From Methylocaldum marinum (lineage in GTDB: Bacteria > Pseudomonadota > Gammaproteobacteria > Methylococcales > Methylococcaceae), in the NCBI RefSeq assembly GCF_003584645.1, contig NZ_AP017928.1, positions 5,531,501 through 5,595,500 on the forward strand: DNA of 64,000 bases, given 5' to 3'. The notes beneath the pieces are model-generated. The model was not told the origin of the DNA and made no database searches. It saw only the letters and a program-made list of their open reading frames with translations. Both the position numbers and the translations under genes were made by a program. Shown in pieces: positions 35,207 to 43,651 of the stretch. Within the stretch, counting starts at the first letter, position 1. Each line of letters opens with the position of its first letter.

Positions 35207-36700
35207 ATGAAATATCCGCAATTGTTGTTATTTGGGGGAATCGTGGGCGGAGTTTCGCTTTGCGAACCCGCTTATGCAAGCGATGCCGAAGCCCGCGTGA
35301 AGGCGCTGGAGCAAAGGGTGCTGGAACTGGAACGCCTATTGAGATCGTCCGCCAAGCCTTCGGCGATACAGGCCGAGGACGCTGAGCCGGTGAAGAAACT
35401 GGATCAGAAAGTGCGTACGCTGGAGCGGCGTTTGGAGGTGGAGCGGGAAAATGCCGCGGCAGCCAAGCAAACGTTGCCGGTCGTCAGTTTGGACGAATCC
35501 GGATTTTCGGTCCGGTCGGCGGACGGTGCCTATCAGTTGCGGCTTTCAGGCCTACTTCAAGCCCATGGGTATTTCTTTAGCGACGACCACGATGATGCCG
35601 TCTCGGACACCTTCACGCTGCGGCGTGCCCGATTGATCTTCCAGGGGAAACTGGCCAGGTATTTTGATTACTTCATCATGCCGGATTTCGGCGGAAGCAG
35701 TCCGGCGCTCATCGACGCCTATGTCGACGTACGATATCAGCCCGAGCTTTCGCTTCGCGTAGGGCGATTCGTATCACCCTTCGGACTCGAGCACATTCGG
35801 GCAGCGGGCAATATCTCCTTTGTCGAGCGGGCGCTACCGGACAATCTCGTACCCGATCGCGACAATGGCGTCCAGCTTTTCGGCGAGTTGGGGCGGGGCG
35901 CGTTTGAATACGCGTTGGCGGTGGCCAACGGGGTGGTCGACGGCGGCACCTCGCAGAACGATACCAGCGACGCCAAGGAGTTCGTGGGGCGAATCTTCGC
36001 ACACCCGTTTCAGTCGTTCGGTATCGAACCGCTGCGGGGACTCGGCATTGGTTTCGCCGGCACTTACGGCGATCAGGACGGCGCATTGCCGTCTTACAAG
36101 ACCAGCGGACGCCAGACCTTTTTTGCCTATCGCAACGGAGTCGTCGCAGATGGCGAGCGTTTCCGGATTTCGCCTCAGCTTTTTTACAACTGGGATTCGT
36201 TCAGCATACTGAGCGAGTACGTTCTTTCCTCCCAGGAAGTCGCGTGGGGCGGTATGTCGGATACCCTCGAGAACGAAGCCTGGCAGGTGGCGCTCTCGTA
36301 TGTGCTTACCGGCGAGAGTATCACGTATAAGACCATGTTTTATCCGGTGTGGGGCAACGGCATGAGGCCGAGGCACGGATTCGATCCGCTCAAGAGGAAC
36401 AAGGGACCTCAAACGGAGATCTGGGCAGCCCCGTTCCAGCCCAGCCATCCATGGGGCGCGCTGGAATTCGTCGCGCGCTACAACCGCCTGGATGTCGATA
36501 GCAAGGCCTTTCCGGTTTACGCCGATCCGTTCTCTTCAGCTCGCTCCGCGAGCGCATGGGCCTTCGGTCTCAACTGGTACCTGAGCAGCCATTTCCGGGT
36601 CACTGCCGATTATGAACAGACCGACTTCGAAGGAGGTGCGGCGAGCGGTGACAGGCCTCGTGAGAAAGTCGCCCAGGTTCGGTTTCAGGCGGCGTTCTGA
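35207..36700 (+). CDS. Outer-membrane porin, OprO/OprP (phosphate-selective porin) family
   Basis: A 497-residue exported protein. After a signal peptide (LLLFGGIVGGVSLCEPAYAS) comes a coiled coil (AEARVKALEQRVLELERLL and a second heptad stretch to about 90), then a beta-barrel with FTLRRARLIFQGKLARYFDYF and RVGRFVSPFGLEHI, hallmarks of the OprP family. It ends in aromatic-rich strands with C-terminal Phe. It lies 33 bases before ssuA, so it may admit sulfonates; OprP-type specificity cannot be read from sequence. Confidence 0.88.
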   Translation: MKYPQLLLFGGIVGGVSLCEPAYASDAEARVKALEQRVLELERLLRSSAKPSAIQAEDAEPVKKLDQKVRTLERRLEVERENAAAAKQTLPVVSLDESGFSVRSADGAYQLRLSGLLQAHGYFFSDDHDDAVSDTFTLRRARLIFQGKLARYFDYFIMPDFGGSSPALIDAYVDVRYQPELSLRVGRFVSPFGLEHIRAAGNISFVERALPDNLVPDRDNGVQLFGELGRGAFEYALAVANGVVDGGTSQNDTSDAKEFVGRIFAHPFQSFGIEPLRGLGIGFAGTYGDQDGALPSYKTSGRQTFFAYRNGVVADGERFRISPQLFYNWDSFSILSEYVLSSQEVAWGGMSDTLENEAWQVALSYVLTGESITYKTMFYPVWGNGMRPRHGFDPLKRNKGPQTEIWAAPFQPSHPWGALEFVARYNRLDVDSKAFPVYADPFSSARSASAWAFGLNWYLSSHFRVTADYEQTDFEGGAASGDRPREKVAQVRFQAAF

Positions 36701-36733
36701 TTCAAATTTCTACAACCATTCGAAGAGGTTTCC

Positions 36734-37714
36734 ATGACATCGCAAGCGAACGCGTTGGTTTTTCGCCCGTTGCCGGCATTGCTCGCGGCGCTCGCCTTTT
36801 TTCTGGCGGGAATCACTTACGCTGCGGATACCGGCCCGGGCCAATTTCCGAAGGAAATACGTATTGGGTACCAGAAATTCGGCACCCTGATTCTTTTGAA
36901 GTCGAAAAGGGACCTGGAACGGCGTTTAGCCCCTCTGGGTGTTTCGGTCGCCTGGGCCGAGTTCCAGTTTGGTCCACCCATGCTGGAAGCGTTGAACGCC
37001 GGCAGCATCGATTTCGCCACCACCGGGGAGACACCGCCGGTATTCGGCCAGGCGGCCCGAGGTTCCCGGCTGGTCTATGTCGGATACGAATCGCCTTCGC
37101 CAGAAGGCGAGGCCATTATCGTCCCGAAGGATTCGAACATTAGTAGCGTCGCCGATCTCAAAGGCCGCAGGGTGGCCGTAGCCAAAGGCTCCAATTCGCA
37201 TTATCTGTTGGTGAGGGCGCTGGCCGAAGCGGGCCTGGGGCTGAGCGACATCCAGGTGAGCTACCTGGCGCCGGCCGACGCGCGGGCGGCTTTTGAGCGC
37301 GGCGCAGTGGACGCCTGGTCGATTTGGGATTTCTACCTGGCGGCGGCGCAGGAAAGCCTGGGCGTACGAATCCTCGTCGACGGCAAGGGGTTGGTCGACA
37401 ATCACGAAATCTATACCTCGAGGCGTGGGTTCGCGGAACGATATCCCGCACTCGTCAAGATCGTGCTCGAGGAGATCGCCAAAATCGATGACTGGACGCG
37501 CGATCATTCGGCCGAGGCCGCCGACTTTCTTTCGCGTCAGGTCGGGATCGCGCCGAGCGCTCTCGAACGCGCTCTGAAGCGGCGGAGATACGGCCCCAAC
37601 GACGTCTCGCCGGAACTGGTGGAGGCTCAGCAAAAAATCGCCGACACCCTGCATGCCATCGGCCTGGTTCCGCAGCCGATTCGCATTGCCGATGCAGCCT
37701 TGAAGCTCAAATGA
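36734..37714 (+). CDS. ssuA: Aliphatic sulfonate ABC transporter, substrate-binding protein
   Basis: A 326-residue periplasmic binding protein with a Sec signal (LLAALAFFLAGITYAAD) and SsuA signatures: IRIGYQKFGTLILLKSKRDLE, LNAGSIDFATTGETPPVFGQAA and LKGRRVAVAKGSNSHYLLVRAL. It delivers sulfonates to SsuBC. AAGAGG precedes the ATG. It is followed after 16 bases by ssuD, giving the order A-D-C-B as in E. coli, without ssuE. Confidence 0.92.
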   Translation: MTSQANALVFRPLPALLAALAFFLAGITYAADTGPGQFPKEIRIGYQKFGTLILLKSKRDLERRLAPLGVSVAWAEFQFGPPMLEALNAGSIDFATTGETPPVFGQAARGSRLVYVGYESPSPEGEAIIVPKDSNISSVADLKGRRVAVAKGSNSHYLLVRALAEAGLGLSDIQVSYLAPADARAAFERGAVDAWSIWDFYLAAAQESLGVRILVDGKGLVDNHEIYTSRRGFAERYPALVKIVLEEIAKIDDWTRDHSAEAADFLSRQVGIAPSALERALKRRRYGPNDVSPELVEAQQKIADTLHAIGLVPQPIRIADAALKLK

Positions 37715-37730
37715 AGACGGGAGACATATC

Positions 37731-38876
37731 GTGAATGTTTTTTGGTTTCTGCCGACTCACGGCGATGGCCGCTATCTCGGCACCCCCAAGGGTGGGCGGG
37801 CGGTCGATTACACCTATCTTCGTCAGGTCGCCCAGGCGGCTGACCAATTGGGATTCGGCGGCGTCCTGATTCCGACGGGAAAGACTTGCGAGGACGCCTG
37901 GATCGTGGCCTCGTCGCTGATTCCCGCCACGGAACGGCTCCAATTCCTGGTCGCCCTAAGACCTGGCGTGATCTCGCCGACCCAGGCCGCACGCCAAACC
38001 GCGACCCTGGATCGGCTTTCGGGCGGGCGCTTGCTCATCAATGTAGTGGCAGGCGGCGATCCCGCGGAATTGGCCGGCGACGGGGTGTTCCTGGACCATG
38101 ACGAACGCTACGTGCAAGCCGGGGAATTCCTGGCAGTATGGCGTTGGCTCTTGGCCGGCGAGACGGTGGACTTCACCGGCAAGCACGTCCAGGTCGAGGG
38201 CGCAAAGCTGCTGTTCCCGCCGGTGCAGCACCCGCATCCGCCGCTGTATTTCGGCGGATCGTCCGCAGCCGCTCACGATCTGGCCGCCGAACAAGTCGAT
38301 GTCTATCTTTCTTGGGGTGAACCGCCGGACGCGGTGGCGAAAAAGATCGCCGATGTGAAGCAGCGCGCGGAAGCCAGGGGAAGAAAAATCCGCTTCGGCA
38401 TCCGGCTACACGTCGTCGTCCGGGAAACAGAAGCCGAAGCTTGGCGGGCCGCGGAAAGTCTCATCAGCCATCTGGACGACGCCACCATCGCCAAAGCGCA
38501 GCAGGCGTTCGCCCGCTCCGACTCGGAGGGGCAGCGCCGGATGGCTCAATTGCACGGCGGATCGCGCGCTTCCCTTGAAATCAGCCCGAACCTTTGGGCC
38601 GGTATCGGCCTGGTGCGGGGCGGCGCGGGCACGGCCCTGGTGGGCGATCCGGAAACCGTCACCGCCCGCTTCAGGGAATACGCGGCCCTCGGCATCGATA
38701 CCTTCGTGCTGTCAGGCTATCCGCATCTGGAAGAGGCTTATCGTGTCGCGGAGCTCTTGTTCCCGCTGCTGCCGATCACGAGTCAAGAGCCCAAAGCCAG
38801 GCCGGTGTTCCACCTCAGCCCGGTCGGTGACACCGGAGTTGGTGCCGCCACGTGGCCGAAAGAGGCGGCGCCATGA
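37731..38876 (+). CDS. ssuD: FMNH2-dependent alkanesulfonate monooxygenase
   Basis: A 381-residue bacterial-luciferase-fold enzyme, exactly the length of E. coli SsuD. It opens MNVFWFLPTHGDGRYLG and keeps the active-site cysteine in GKTCEDAW, RPGVISPTQAARQTATLDRLSGGRLLIN, and the flexible-loop arginine region AKQQAFARS-like. It cleaves sulfonates to sulfite and an aldehyde using FMNH2 from a separate reductase, possibly the gene at 4138-4692. The stop overlaps the ssuC start (ATGA). Confidence 0.94.
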   Translation: MNVFWFLPTHGDGRYLGTPKGGRAVDYTYLRQVAQAADQLGFGGVLIPTGKTCEDAWIVASSLIPATERLQFLVALRPGVISPTQAARQTATLDRLSGGRLLINVVAGGDPAELAGDGVFLDHDERYVQAGEFLAVWRWLLAGETVDFTGKHVQVEGAKLLFPPVQHPHPPLYFGGSSAAAHDLAAEQVDVYLSWGEPPDAVAKKIADVKQRAEARGRKIRFGIRLHVVVRETEAEAWRAAESLISHLDDATIAKAQQAFARSDSEGQRRMAQLHGGSRASLEISPNLWAGIGLVRGGAGTALVGDPETVTARFREYAALGIDTFVLSGYPHLEEAYRVAELLFPLLPITSQEPKARPVFHLSPVGDTGVGAATWPKEAAP

Positions 38877-39655
38877 TCAAGCGGCAGACTAGTCGGGTCG
38901 CGGCAAGTGCGGTGCCGTGGTTGCTGCCCGGCGGTTTACTGAGCGCCTGGCTCGTGCTGGCGAAGCTGAATTGGATTCCGCCGCAAATTTTCCCCGCGCC
39001 GTGGGAGGTCCTTGAGGCCGGCGTCGAATTGGCCGCCTCCGGCGCGTTGTTGGAACATCTCCGCATCAGCGCCCTCCGTGCCGGCACGGGTTTGCTGATC
39101 GGCGGCGGCATTGGCTTTTCTTTGGGCTTGATCAACGGTGTTTCCTCCGTCGCGGAACGCTTGCTCGATACCACGCTGCAAATGATACGCAACGTCCCTC
39201 ATCTGGCGCTCATTCCTTTGGTCATCCTTTGGTTCGGGATCGACGAAGCGGCCAAGGTGTTTCTGGTCACCTTGGGCGTTTTCTTTCCCATTTACATCAA
39301 TACCTTTCATGGCGTCCGAACGGTAGACCGGCAACTCGTGGAAATGGGCCGGACCTACGGCCTGAGCGGCTGGCGTTTGTTCCGGGACGTGATTTTTCCA
39401 GGTGCTTTGCCGTCGATTCTGATCGGTGTGCGTTACGCCCTGGGATTCATGTGGCTCACGTTGATCGTGGCCGAAACCATCGCGACAAGTTCGGGGATCG
39501 GCTACCTGGCGATGAATGCCCGCGAATTCATGCAAACGGACGTGGTGGTCATGGCCATACTGCTGTATTCGCTGCTGGGCAAGCTGGCCGATACTCTGGC
39601 CAGACTGCTGGAACGGAAGCTCTTGAGCTGGCATCCCGGCTATAAATCGCCGTAA
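38873..39655 (+). CDS. ssuC: Sulfonate ABC transporter permease
   Basis: A 260-residue inner-membrane protein with about six spans and the EAA-type cytoplasmic loop VEMGRTYGLSGWRLFRDVIFPGALPSILIGVRYALG. The start at ATG 38873 gives a translational overlap with ssuD and has GAGG upstream; a GTG seven codons earlier is less likely. Pairs with SsuB. Confidence 0.93.
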   Translation: MIKRQTSRVAASAVPWLLPGGLLSAWLVLAKLNWIPPQIFPAPWEVLEAGVELAASGALLEHLRISALRAGTGLLIGGGIGFSLGLINGVSSVAERLLDTTLQMIRNVPHLALIPLVILWFGIDEAAKVFLVTLGVFFPIYINTFHGVRTVDRQLVEMGRTYGLSGWRLFRDVIFPGALPSILIGVRYALGFMWLTLIVAETIATSSGIGYLAMNAREFMQTDVVVMAILLYSLLGKLADTLARLLERKLLSWHPGYKSP

Positions 39656-39679
39656 TCCATCGCGAAGGAGGGAAAAAAC

Positions 39680-40504
39680 ATGATTTGGAAACCCGTTAGC
39701 CTTGTCTCGATGGCGACATCTACGGATCGGCGGAGCGGCTTGCGCCTCGAGGTCGAAGGTGTGCGTAAAGCTTACGGCGCCGTGGAGGTGTTGAAGGAAC
39801 TGAGCCTGGCGATAGGGTCGGGCGAGTTCGTCGCAGTCGTCGGCCGCAGCGGTTGCGGAAAGAGCACTTTGCTGCGCCTGATCGCGGGCTTGGAAAGGCC
39901 GGATGGCGGAGATATCCGGGTTAGCAGCGGTTCGGAGACCCAGCTGAACGGCGAAATCCGGGTGATGTTCCAGGAAGCGCGCCTGCTGCCCTGGCGCAAG
40001 GTCCTGGACAACGTGGGGGTGGGATTGGCCGGCAACTGGCAGGAATACGCCCGCCGAGCGCTCCGGCAGGTCGGTTTGGAACAAAGAGCGGAAGGCTGGC
40101 CCGCCGTATTGTCGGGCGGTCAGCGTCAGCGGGTGGCGCTGGCGCGGGCATTGGTCAGCCATCCGTGCCTTTTGCTTTTCGACGAGCCCTTGGGCGCGCT
40201 GGACGCGCTCACCCGTATCGAAATGCAAACTCTGATCGAAACCATTTGGCTCGAGGAGAGATTCACTGCTTTGCTGGTTACCCACGATGTCGCTGAGGCG
40301 GTGACGCTCGCCGATCGCATCGTCATGTTGGAGCACGGACGAGTGAGCGCGGACATACCGGTTCCGCTGCCACGTCCTCGCGAGCGGGGGAGCTCGGCAT
40401 TCGCCGCTCTGGAAGGCGAGGTTCTGCGGCGTATCCTCGGGAGAGAGCCGGTCGAATCGGCGCCGAACCGGCAAGAGCCGGTTCGGCTGGTGTCAGCGAC
40501 TTGA
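39680..40504 (+). CDS. ssuB: Sulfonate ABC transporter ATPase
   Basis: A 274-residue ATPase: Walker A GRSGCGKST, Q-loop VMFQEARLLPWRKV (the SsuB/TauB form), signature LSGGQRQRVALARAL, Walker B LLLFDEPLGALD and H-loop LLVTHDVAEAV. An ideal AAGGAGGG precedes ATG 39680. It ends the ssuADCB unit; degraded genes follow immediately. Confidence 0.94.
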   Translation: MIWKPVSLVSMATSTDRRSGLRLEVEGVRKAYGAVEVLKELSLAIGSGEFVAVVGRSGCGKSTLLRLIAGLERPDGGDIRVSSGSETQLNGEIRVMFQEARLLPWRKVLDNVGVGLAGNWQEYARRALRQVGLEQRAEGWPAVLSGGQRQRVALARALVSHPCLLLFDEPLGALDALTRIEMQTLIETIWLEERFTALLVTHDVAEAVTLADRIVMLEHGRVSADIPVPLPRPRERGSSAFAALEGEVLRRILGREPVESAPNRQEPVRLVSAT

Positions 40505-40520
40505 CTTGGCGGAACGGCGC

Positions 40521-40793
40521 GTGACGATGATCTCCGATCTGAATGTTCTGGCTACCGACATCCTGGTGGTACGGCCTGCGCTTACGTGACCGGACCGTAT
40601 TGGGGGTATACGGCGAACGCCAAAGGTTACCGCTTCATCAACTGCGATTACTGGAGCGGACAGATGATGCTGGCGTTCTACAACGAACTGCAAGGCGTAC
40701 ATGAAATACGACGAATGCTGGTATTGCCTGCCCTGCGAGAAGGATTTTCCGACCTGGGCGGTAAAAGTCCACATCCCCTACCTACTACGATAA
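40521..40793 (+). pseudogene. Remnants of a flavoprotein/ferredoxin gene pair
   Basis: Directly after ssuB, 40521-40589 reads VTMISDLNVLATDILVVRPALT, which looks like the N-terminus of an FAD-binding oxidoreductase (ATDILVVGGG type) cut off at the dinucleotide motif. 40586-40690 in another frame (GYRFINCDYWSGQMMLAFYN) looks like a later part of such a protein. 40701-40793 encodes a 30-residue MKYDECWYCLPCEKDFPTWA piece with a CxxCxxC iron-sulfur pattern whose last cysteine-proline has become Phe-Pro. The order resembles AprA/AprB-like flavoprotein plus ferredoxin. Identification is tentative. Confidence 0.5.
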
Positions 40794-40924
40794 CCACGAA
40801 ATCGTGCGTTACCGTTCTGTTCTCCCAAAGGCATACGCCCATAGAATGCTCGCCTGACTAAGGTCGGAGCGAGGCCGGTGACGCCAACCGAATTTCCCAC
40901 ACCTGACATACAGGAGCTTATTCA

Positions 40925-42397
40925 ATGACAGCTGCAAGCGGCGATCGCGTTCAATCGGATGGCACTATCGCCATCGTCGGAGCCGGCTTCGCCGGTACCA
41001 TGGTCTCCGTTCATCTTCTGAGGCGGGCCAGTGATCCGTTGCGGATCATACTGATCGAGCGTCATCCTGAGCGATTCTGTCGCGGCGTCGCTTATTCCAC
41101 CCGCGAGGATTGCCATTTGCTCAATGTACGGGCGGGCGATATGAGCGCTTTTCCGAATTACCCGGACGACTTTCTGCAGTGGGCTCTCGATCGACAACAC
41201 GACTTAGCCGGTTCTTTCCCAGGACACGAAGTTTCTCCACACGCGTTTCTTCCGAGGCGTATTTACGGCGAATATCTGCACGGGGTGTTCAAGCGGGCGC
41301 TGGCCGGTGCGCGTCCGGGTGTCGACCTGGCCCTTGTGTACGACGAGGTGGTAGATATTGTCGCTAGCGATGGCTTACAGATCCTCAAGCTGCGAAGCGG
41401 GAACATGATCCAGGCACACCGGGTCGTGCTCGCTCTGGGTAATTTCCCGCCGGCGGACCCGCCCGTAGCCGATGACTCGTTTTACCGGAGCACCCGTTAT
41501 TGGCGTAATCCGTGGCTGGAGCGCGGGTCTCCGATCACAAACCGAGACGAGGCCTGTTTAATTATCGGATCGGGTTTGACCATGGTCGATCTGGCCATTT
41601 CGCTTCACGACCGTGATTTCCAAGGTCGGATCCACGTGGTTTCTCGGCATGGGCGGCTACCTCCGGTTCATTGCGCCTCTTCGGAAAACCTGTGCCGGGT
41701 TGATTTCGGCGAGGAGCCCCTCACAGTCAGGTCGTTGCTGCGACGGTTTCGCACGCAATTGAGGACCGGTCAGGGTTGGCGGTCGCTTATCAGCGCGGTA
41801 CGGCCTTGCACCGCACTGATTTGGAGCTCGCTTCCTCTCCGGGAAAAACGGCGTTTTCTCCGTCACCTTCGGACATTCTGGGACAATCACCGGCACCAAC
41901 TCGCGCCGGTCGCCGCAGAAAAATTGCATGTAATGATCGATTCCGGTCGGTTGACGGTTCACGCCGGACGAGTAGAGCGCTTCGTCGAAGACGAGCACGG
42001 GGTCGATGTAACTATACGCTTGCGCGGAAGCGGCGAACGAAAGGTCTTACGGGTGGATCGCGTCGTCAATTGCACCGGGTCGGAATGCGATTACCGAAAG
42101 CTCAAGCATCCGCTTACCGAGAATCTCATTCGGCGAGGAATGGCAGTGCCCGATTTCCTGTCCTTCGGGCTGGCGGTTGCGCCCGACGGAGCCTTGATCA
42201 ACGCGGAAGGATGCGCTTCCGAGTTTCTTTTCACGCTTGGTCCGCCCCGAAAAGGAACCCTTTGGGAAACGACTGCTGTTCCCGAAATCCGGGGTCAGGC
42301 TCTGCAGCTGGCGGAACGGCTGTTGACGTCTCTGCCTCGTCATGCCGCAGCGAGAGTGCGAGAGCCGGCCGAACCGGTCGCTTCGGTTCGGGACTGA
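40925..42397 (+). CDS. FAD/NAD(P)-binding protein
   Basis: A 490-residue flavoprotein with an N-terminal Rossmann motif TIAIVGAGFAGTMVSVHLL, the second-site CLIIGSGLTMVDLAISL (about residues 205-221), and the closing RVVNCTGSECDY. GVAYSTREDCHLLNVRAGDMSAF is typical of the FAD-NAD(P)-binding family related to HcnB/SidA-like monooxygenases. Enzymes of this group are poorly characterised. AGGAGC is eight bases before the ATG. It stands between the ssu cluster with its remnants and the decayed regulator, so a sulfur link is only contextual. Confidence 0.82.
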   Translation: MTAASGDRVQSDGTIAIVGAGFAGTMVSVHLLRRASDPLRIILIERHPERFCRGVAYSTREDCHLLNVRAGDMSAFPNYPDDFLQWALDRQHDLAGSFPGHEVSPHAFLPRRIYGEYLHGVFKRALAGARPGVDLALVYDEVVDIVASDGLQILKLRSGNMIQAHRVVLALGNFPPADPPVADDSFYRSTRYWRNPWLERGSPITNRDEACLIIGSGLTMVDLAISLHDRDFQGRIHVVSRHGRLPPVHCASSENLCRVDFGEEPLTVRSLLRRFRTQLRTGQGWRSLISAVRPCTALIWSSLPLREKRRFLRHLRTFWDNHRHQLAPVAAEKLHVMIDSGRLTVHAGRVERFVEDEHGVDVTIRLRGSGERKVLRVDRVVNCTGSECDYRKLKHPLTENLIRRGMAVPDFLSFGLAVAPDGALINAEGCASEFLFTLGPPRKGTLWETTAVPEIRGQALQLAERLLTSLPRHAAARVREPAEPVASVRD

Positions 42398-42480
42398 ACC
42401 GTCCCGGGACGTCACACCGCGCGCTCTGCGCGTCCCCGCCCTCGCCCGGCGTTTCGGTCCGGGTACCGCACAACGTCTTA

Positions 42481-42549
42481 GAGCCTATCCCGGTATGCCG
42501 TTCGCCCTGAGCTTGTCGAAGGGTTTCTTGAGCCTACTGGGATAGGCTC
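42481..42549. repeat. Small element with perfect 11-bp inverted ends and a REP-like core
   Basis: GAGCCTATCCC (42481-42491) and GGGATAGGCTC (42539-42549) enclose a GTTCGCCCTGAGCTTGTCGA core. The core resembles the 24-bp unit at 52685-53236 and the hairpin at 53415-53474. It abuts the stop codon of the decayed regulator. Confidence 0.6.
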
Positions 42550-42936
42550 CTAGCACGTTTCGGAGGAGCCGGGCTGCGGGGGGCATCCGTTGTTTTCGGG
42601 GGCGGTTTCCAGCCCTTCGGTCCGCCGCGAACGGCGTGTGCCGGGCAGCATTCCGTAGAGAGCGAGCCGGTGCCTTAGCACATTCCGGCTGATACCCAGG
42701 AGGCGTGCCGTGTGCACCTGGTTTCACTCGCAATACGCGAACGTCGTCCGAAAGACGGTTTCCTCCAGATGTACGTTGGCCGCCGTGATGACCCGCATGG
42801 CGACCTCGTCCAGAAACAGGGTGCCGGGATGAACAGTTTCGAAGACGATCAAAACGGTTGCGTCACTGGGGGGCTATGCGGTCGATGTCATCCAGCAATT
42901 TACGCGACTCGAGGCCTTCGAATACCAACGCGCTGC
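42550..42936 (-). pseudogene. Decayed SfnR-like sigma-54 activator
   Basis: Four segments in order on the minus strand match the intact protein at 23345-24520: SALVFEGLESRKLLDDIDRI (residues 37-56), ETVHPGTLFLDEV (128-140, Walker B), MRVITAANVHLEETV, and CE-stop-NQVHTARLLGISRNVLRHRL (the helix-turn-helix). The Walker A and GAFTGA regions are deleted, and there are in-frame stops and frame changes. About 390 codons have shrunk to about 125. A clear remnant of a second activator of the same family. Confidence 0.8.
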
Positions 42937-42938
42937 CC

Positions 42939-43526
42939 TCATCCCAATCCGCTCGCGGAGGAAGTGGAGACTCGAGGAAGCTCTGCCTGACCCCCGTTGT
43001 CGATCAAGTGGCGCAGCAATTCGAACCCTTCCTCCCAGTCACCCAAGCCGCTTGACGCGTTGATATGCCCGCACGGCTCGATTTCGACGAAGCGCGCGCC
43101 CCAGTCCGCCGCGCAGCGCCGGGCATACGCCGAGCTGGCGTAGGGATCATCGGGGCTGGCGACGACCGTGCTGGGAAACGGAAAGGCCGCGGCGGGCACC
43201 GGCGAAAATCCCCGGACCCGGGGTGGAAAGCTCGGCTGCGCGGGATCGGGAGGCGCCACCAGTAGGGCGCCGTGGATCCTGTGAAGGGTTTGCTGTGCCC
43301 AGTGGGCAACCAGGAGACAGCCCAGGCTGTGGGCGACGAGCACGGTTTGCGGTCCGGAATCCGCCACCGCAATTTCCAGCTGTTCCAGCCATTCTTCGCA
43401 GACCGGTGCGTCCCAGTCTCTTTGCTGAACCCGTCGGAACGCGGGATTGTTGTTCTCCCAACGGGTTTGCCAGTGTTCGGAATCGGAGTTGCCGAGGCCG
43501 GGGAGAATGAGAACCGGGTTTTGCAT
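42939..43526 (-). CDS. Alpha/beta hydrolase, RBBP9/YdeN family
   Basis: A 195-residue small serine hydrolase. N-terminal VLILPGLGNSDSEHWQTRWE is typical of the YdeN family; the nucleophile is in VLVAHSLGCLLVAHW, the acid in SPDDPYAS and the histidine in CGHINASSGLGDW. Substrate unknown. ATG 43526 has an ideal GGAGGTTCAC upstream. It is transcribed away from cysA, and the decayed regulator lies just after its stop. Confidence 0.9.
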   Translation of the reverse strand: MQNPVLILPGLGNSDSEHWQTRWENNNPAFRRVQQRDWDAPVCEEWLEQLEIAVADSGPQTVLVAHSLGCLLVAHWAQQTLHRIHGALLVAPPDPAQPSFPPRVRGFSPVPAAAFPFPSTVVASPDDPYASSAYARRCAADWGARFVEIEPCGHINASSGLGDWEEGFELLRHLIDNGGQAELPRVSTSSASGLG

Positions 43527-43651
43527 GTGAACCTCCAATTGCAGTTTACAGTCGTGGCCGGACCGGTTCGGGATGGAGCGTGCCCGCCTCCCGGATCTTA
43601 TTAAACCGGCCGATAAATCGGGAGAAGACGCGATTTCGCCGCCGGTCGACG

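Noticed and set aside
38936..40474. Long open frames opposite ssuC and ssuB (also opposite many other genes)
   Set aside because: They are antisense shadows expected in GC-rich DNA; the plus-strand proteins have complete family motifs.
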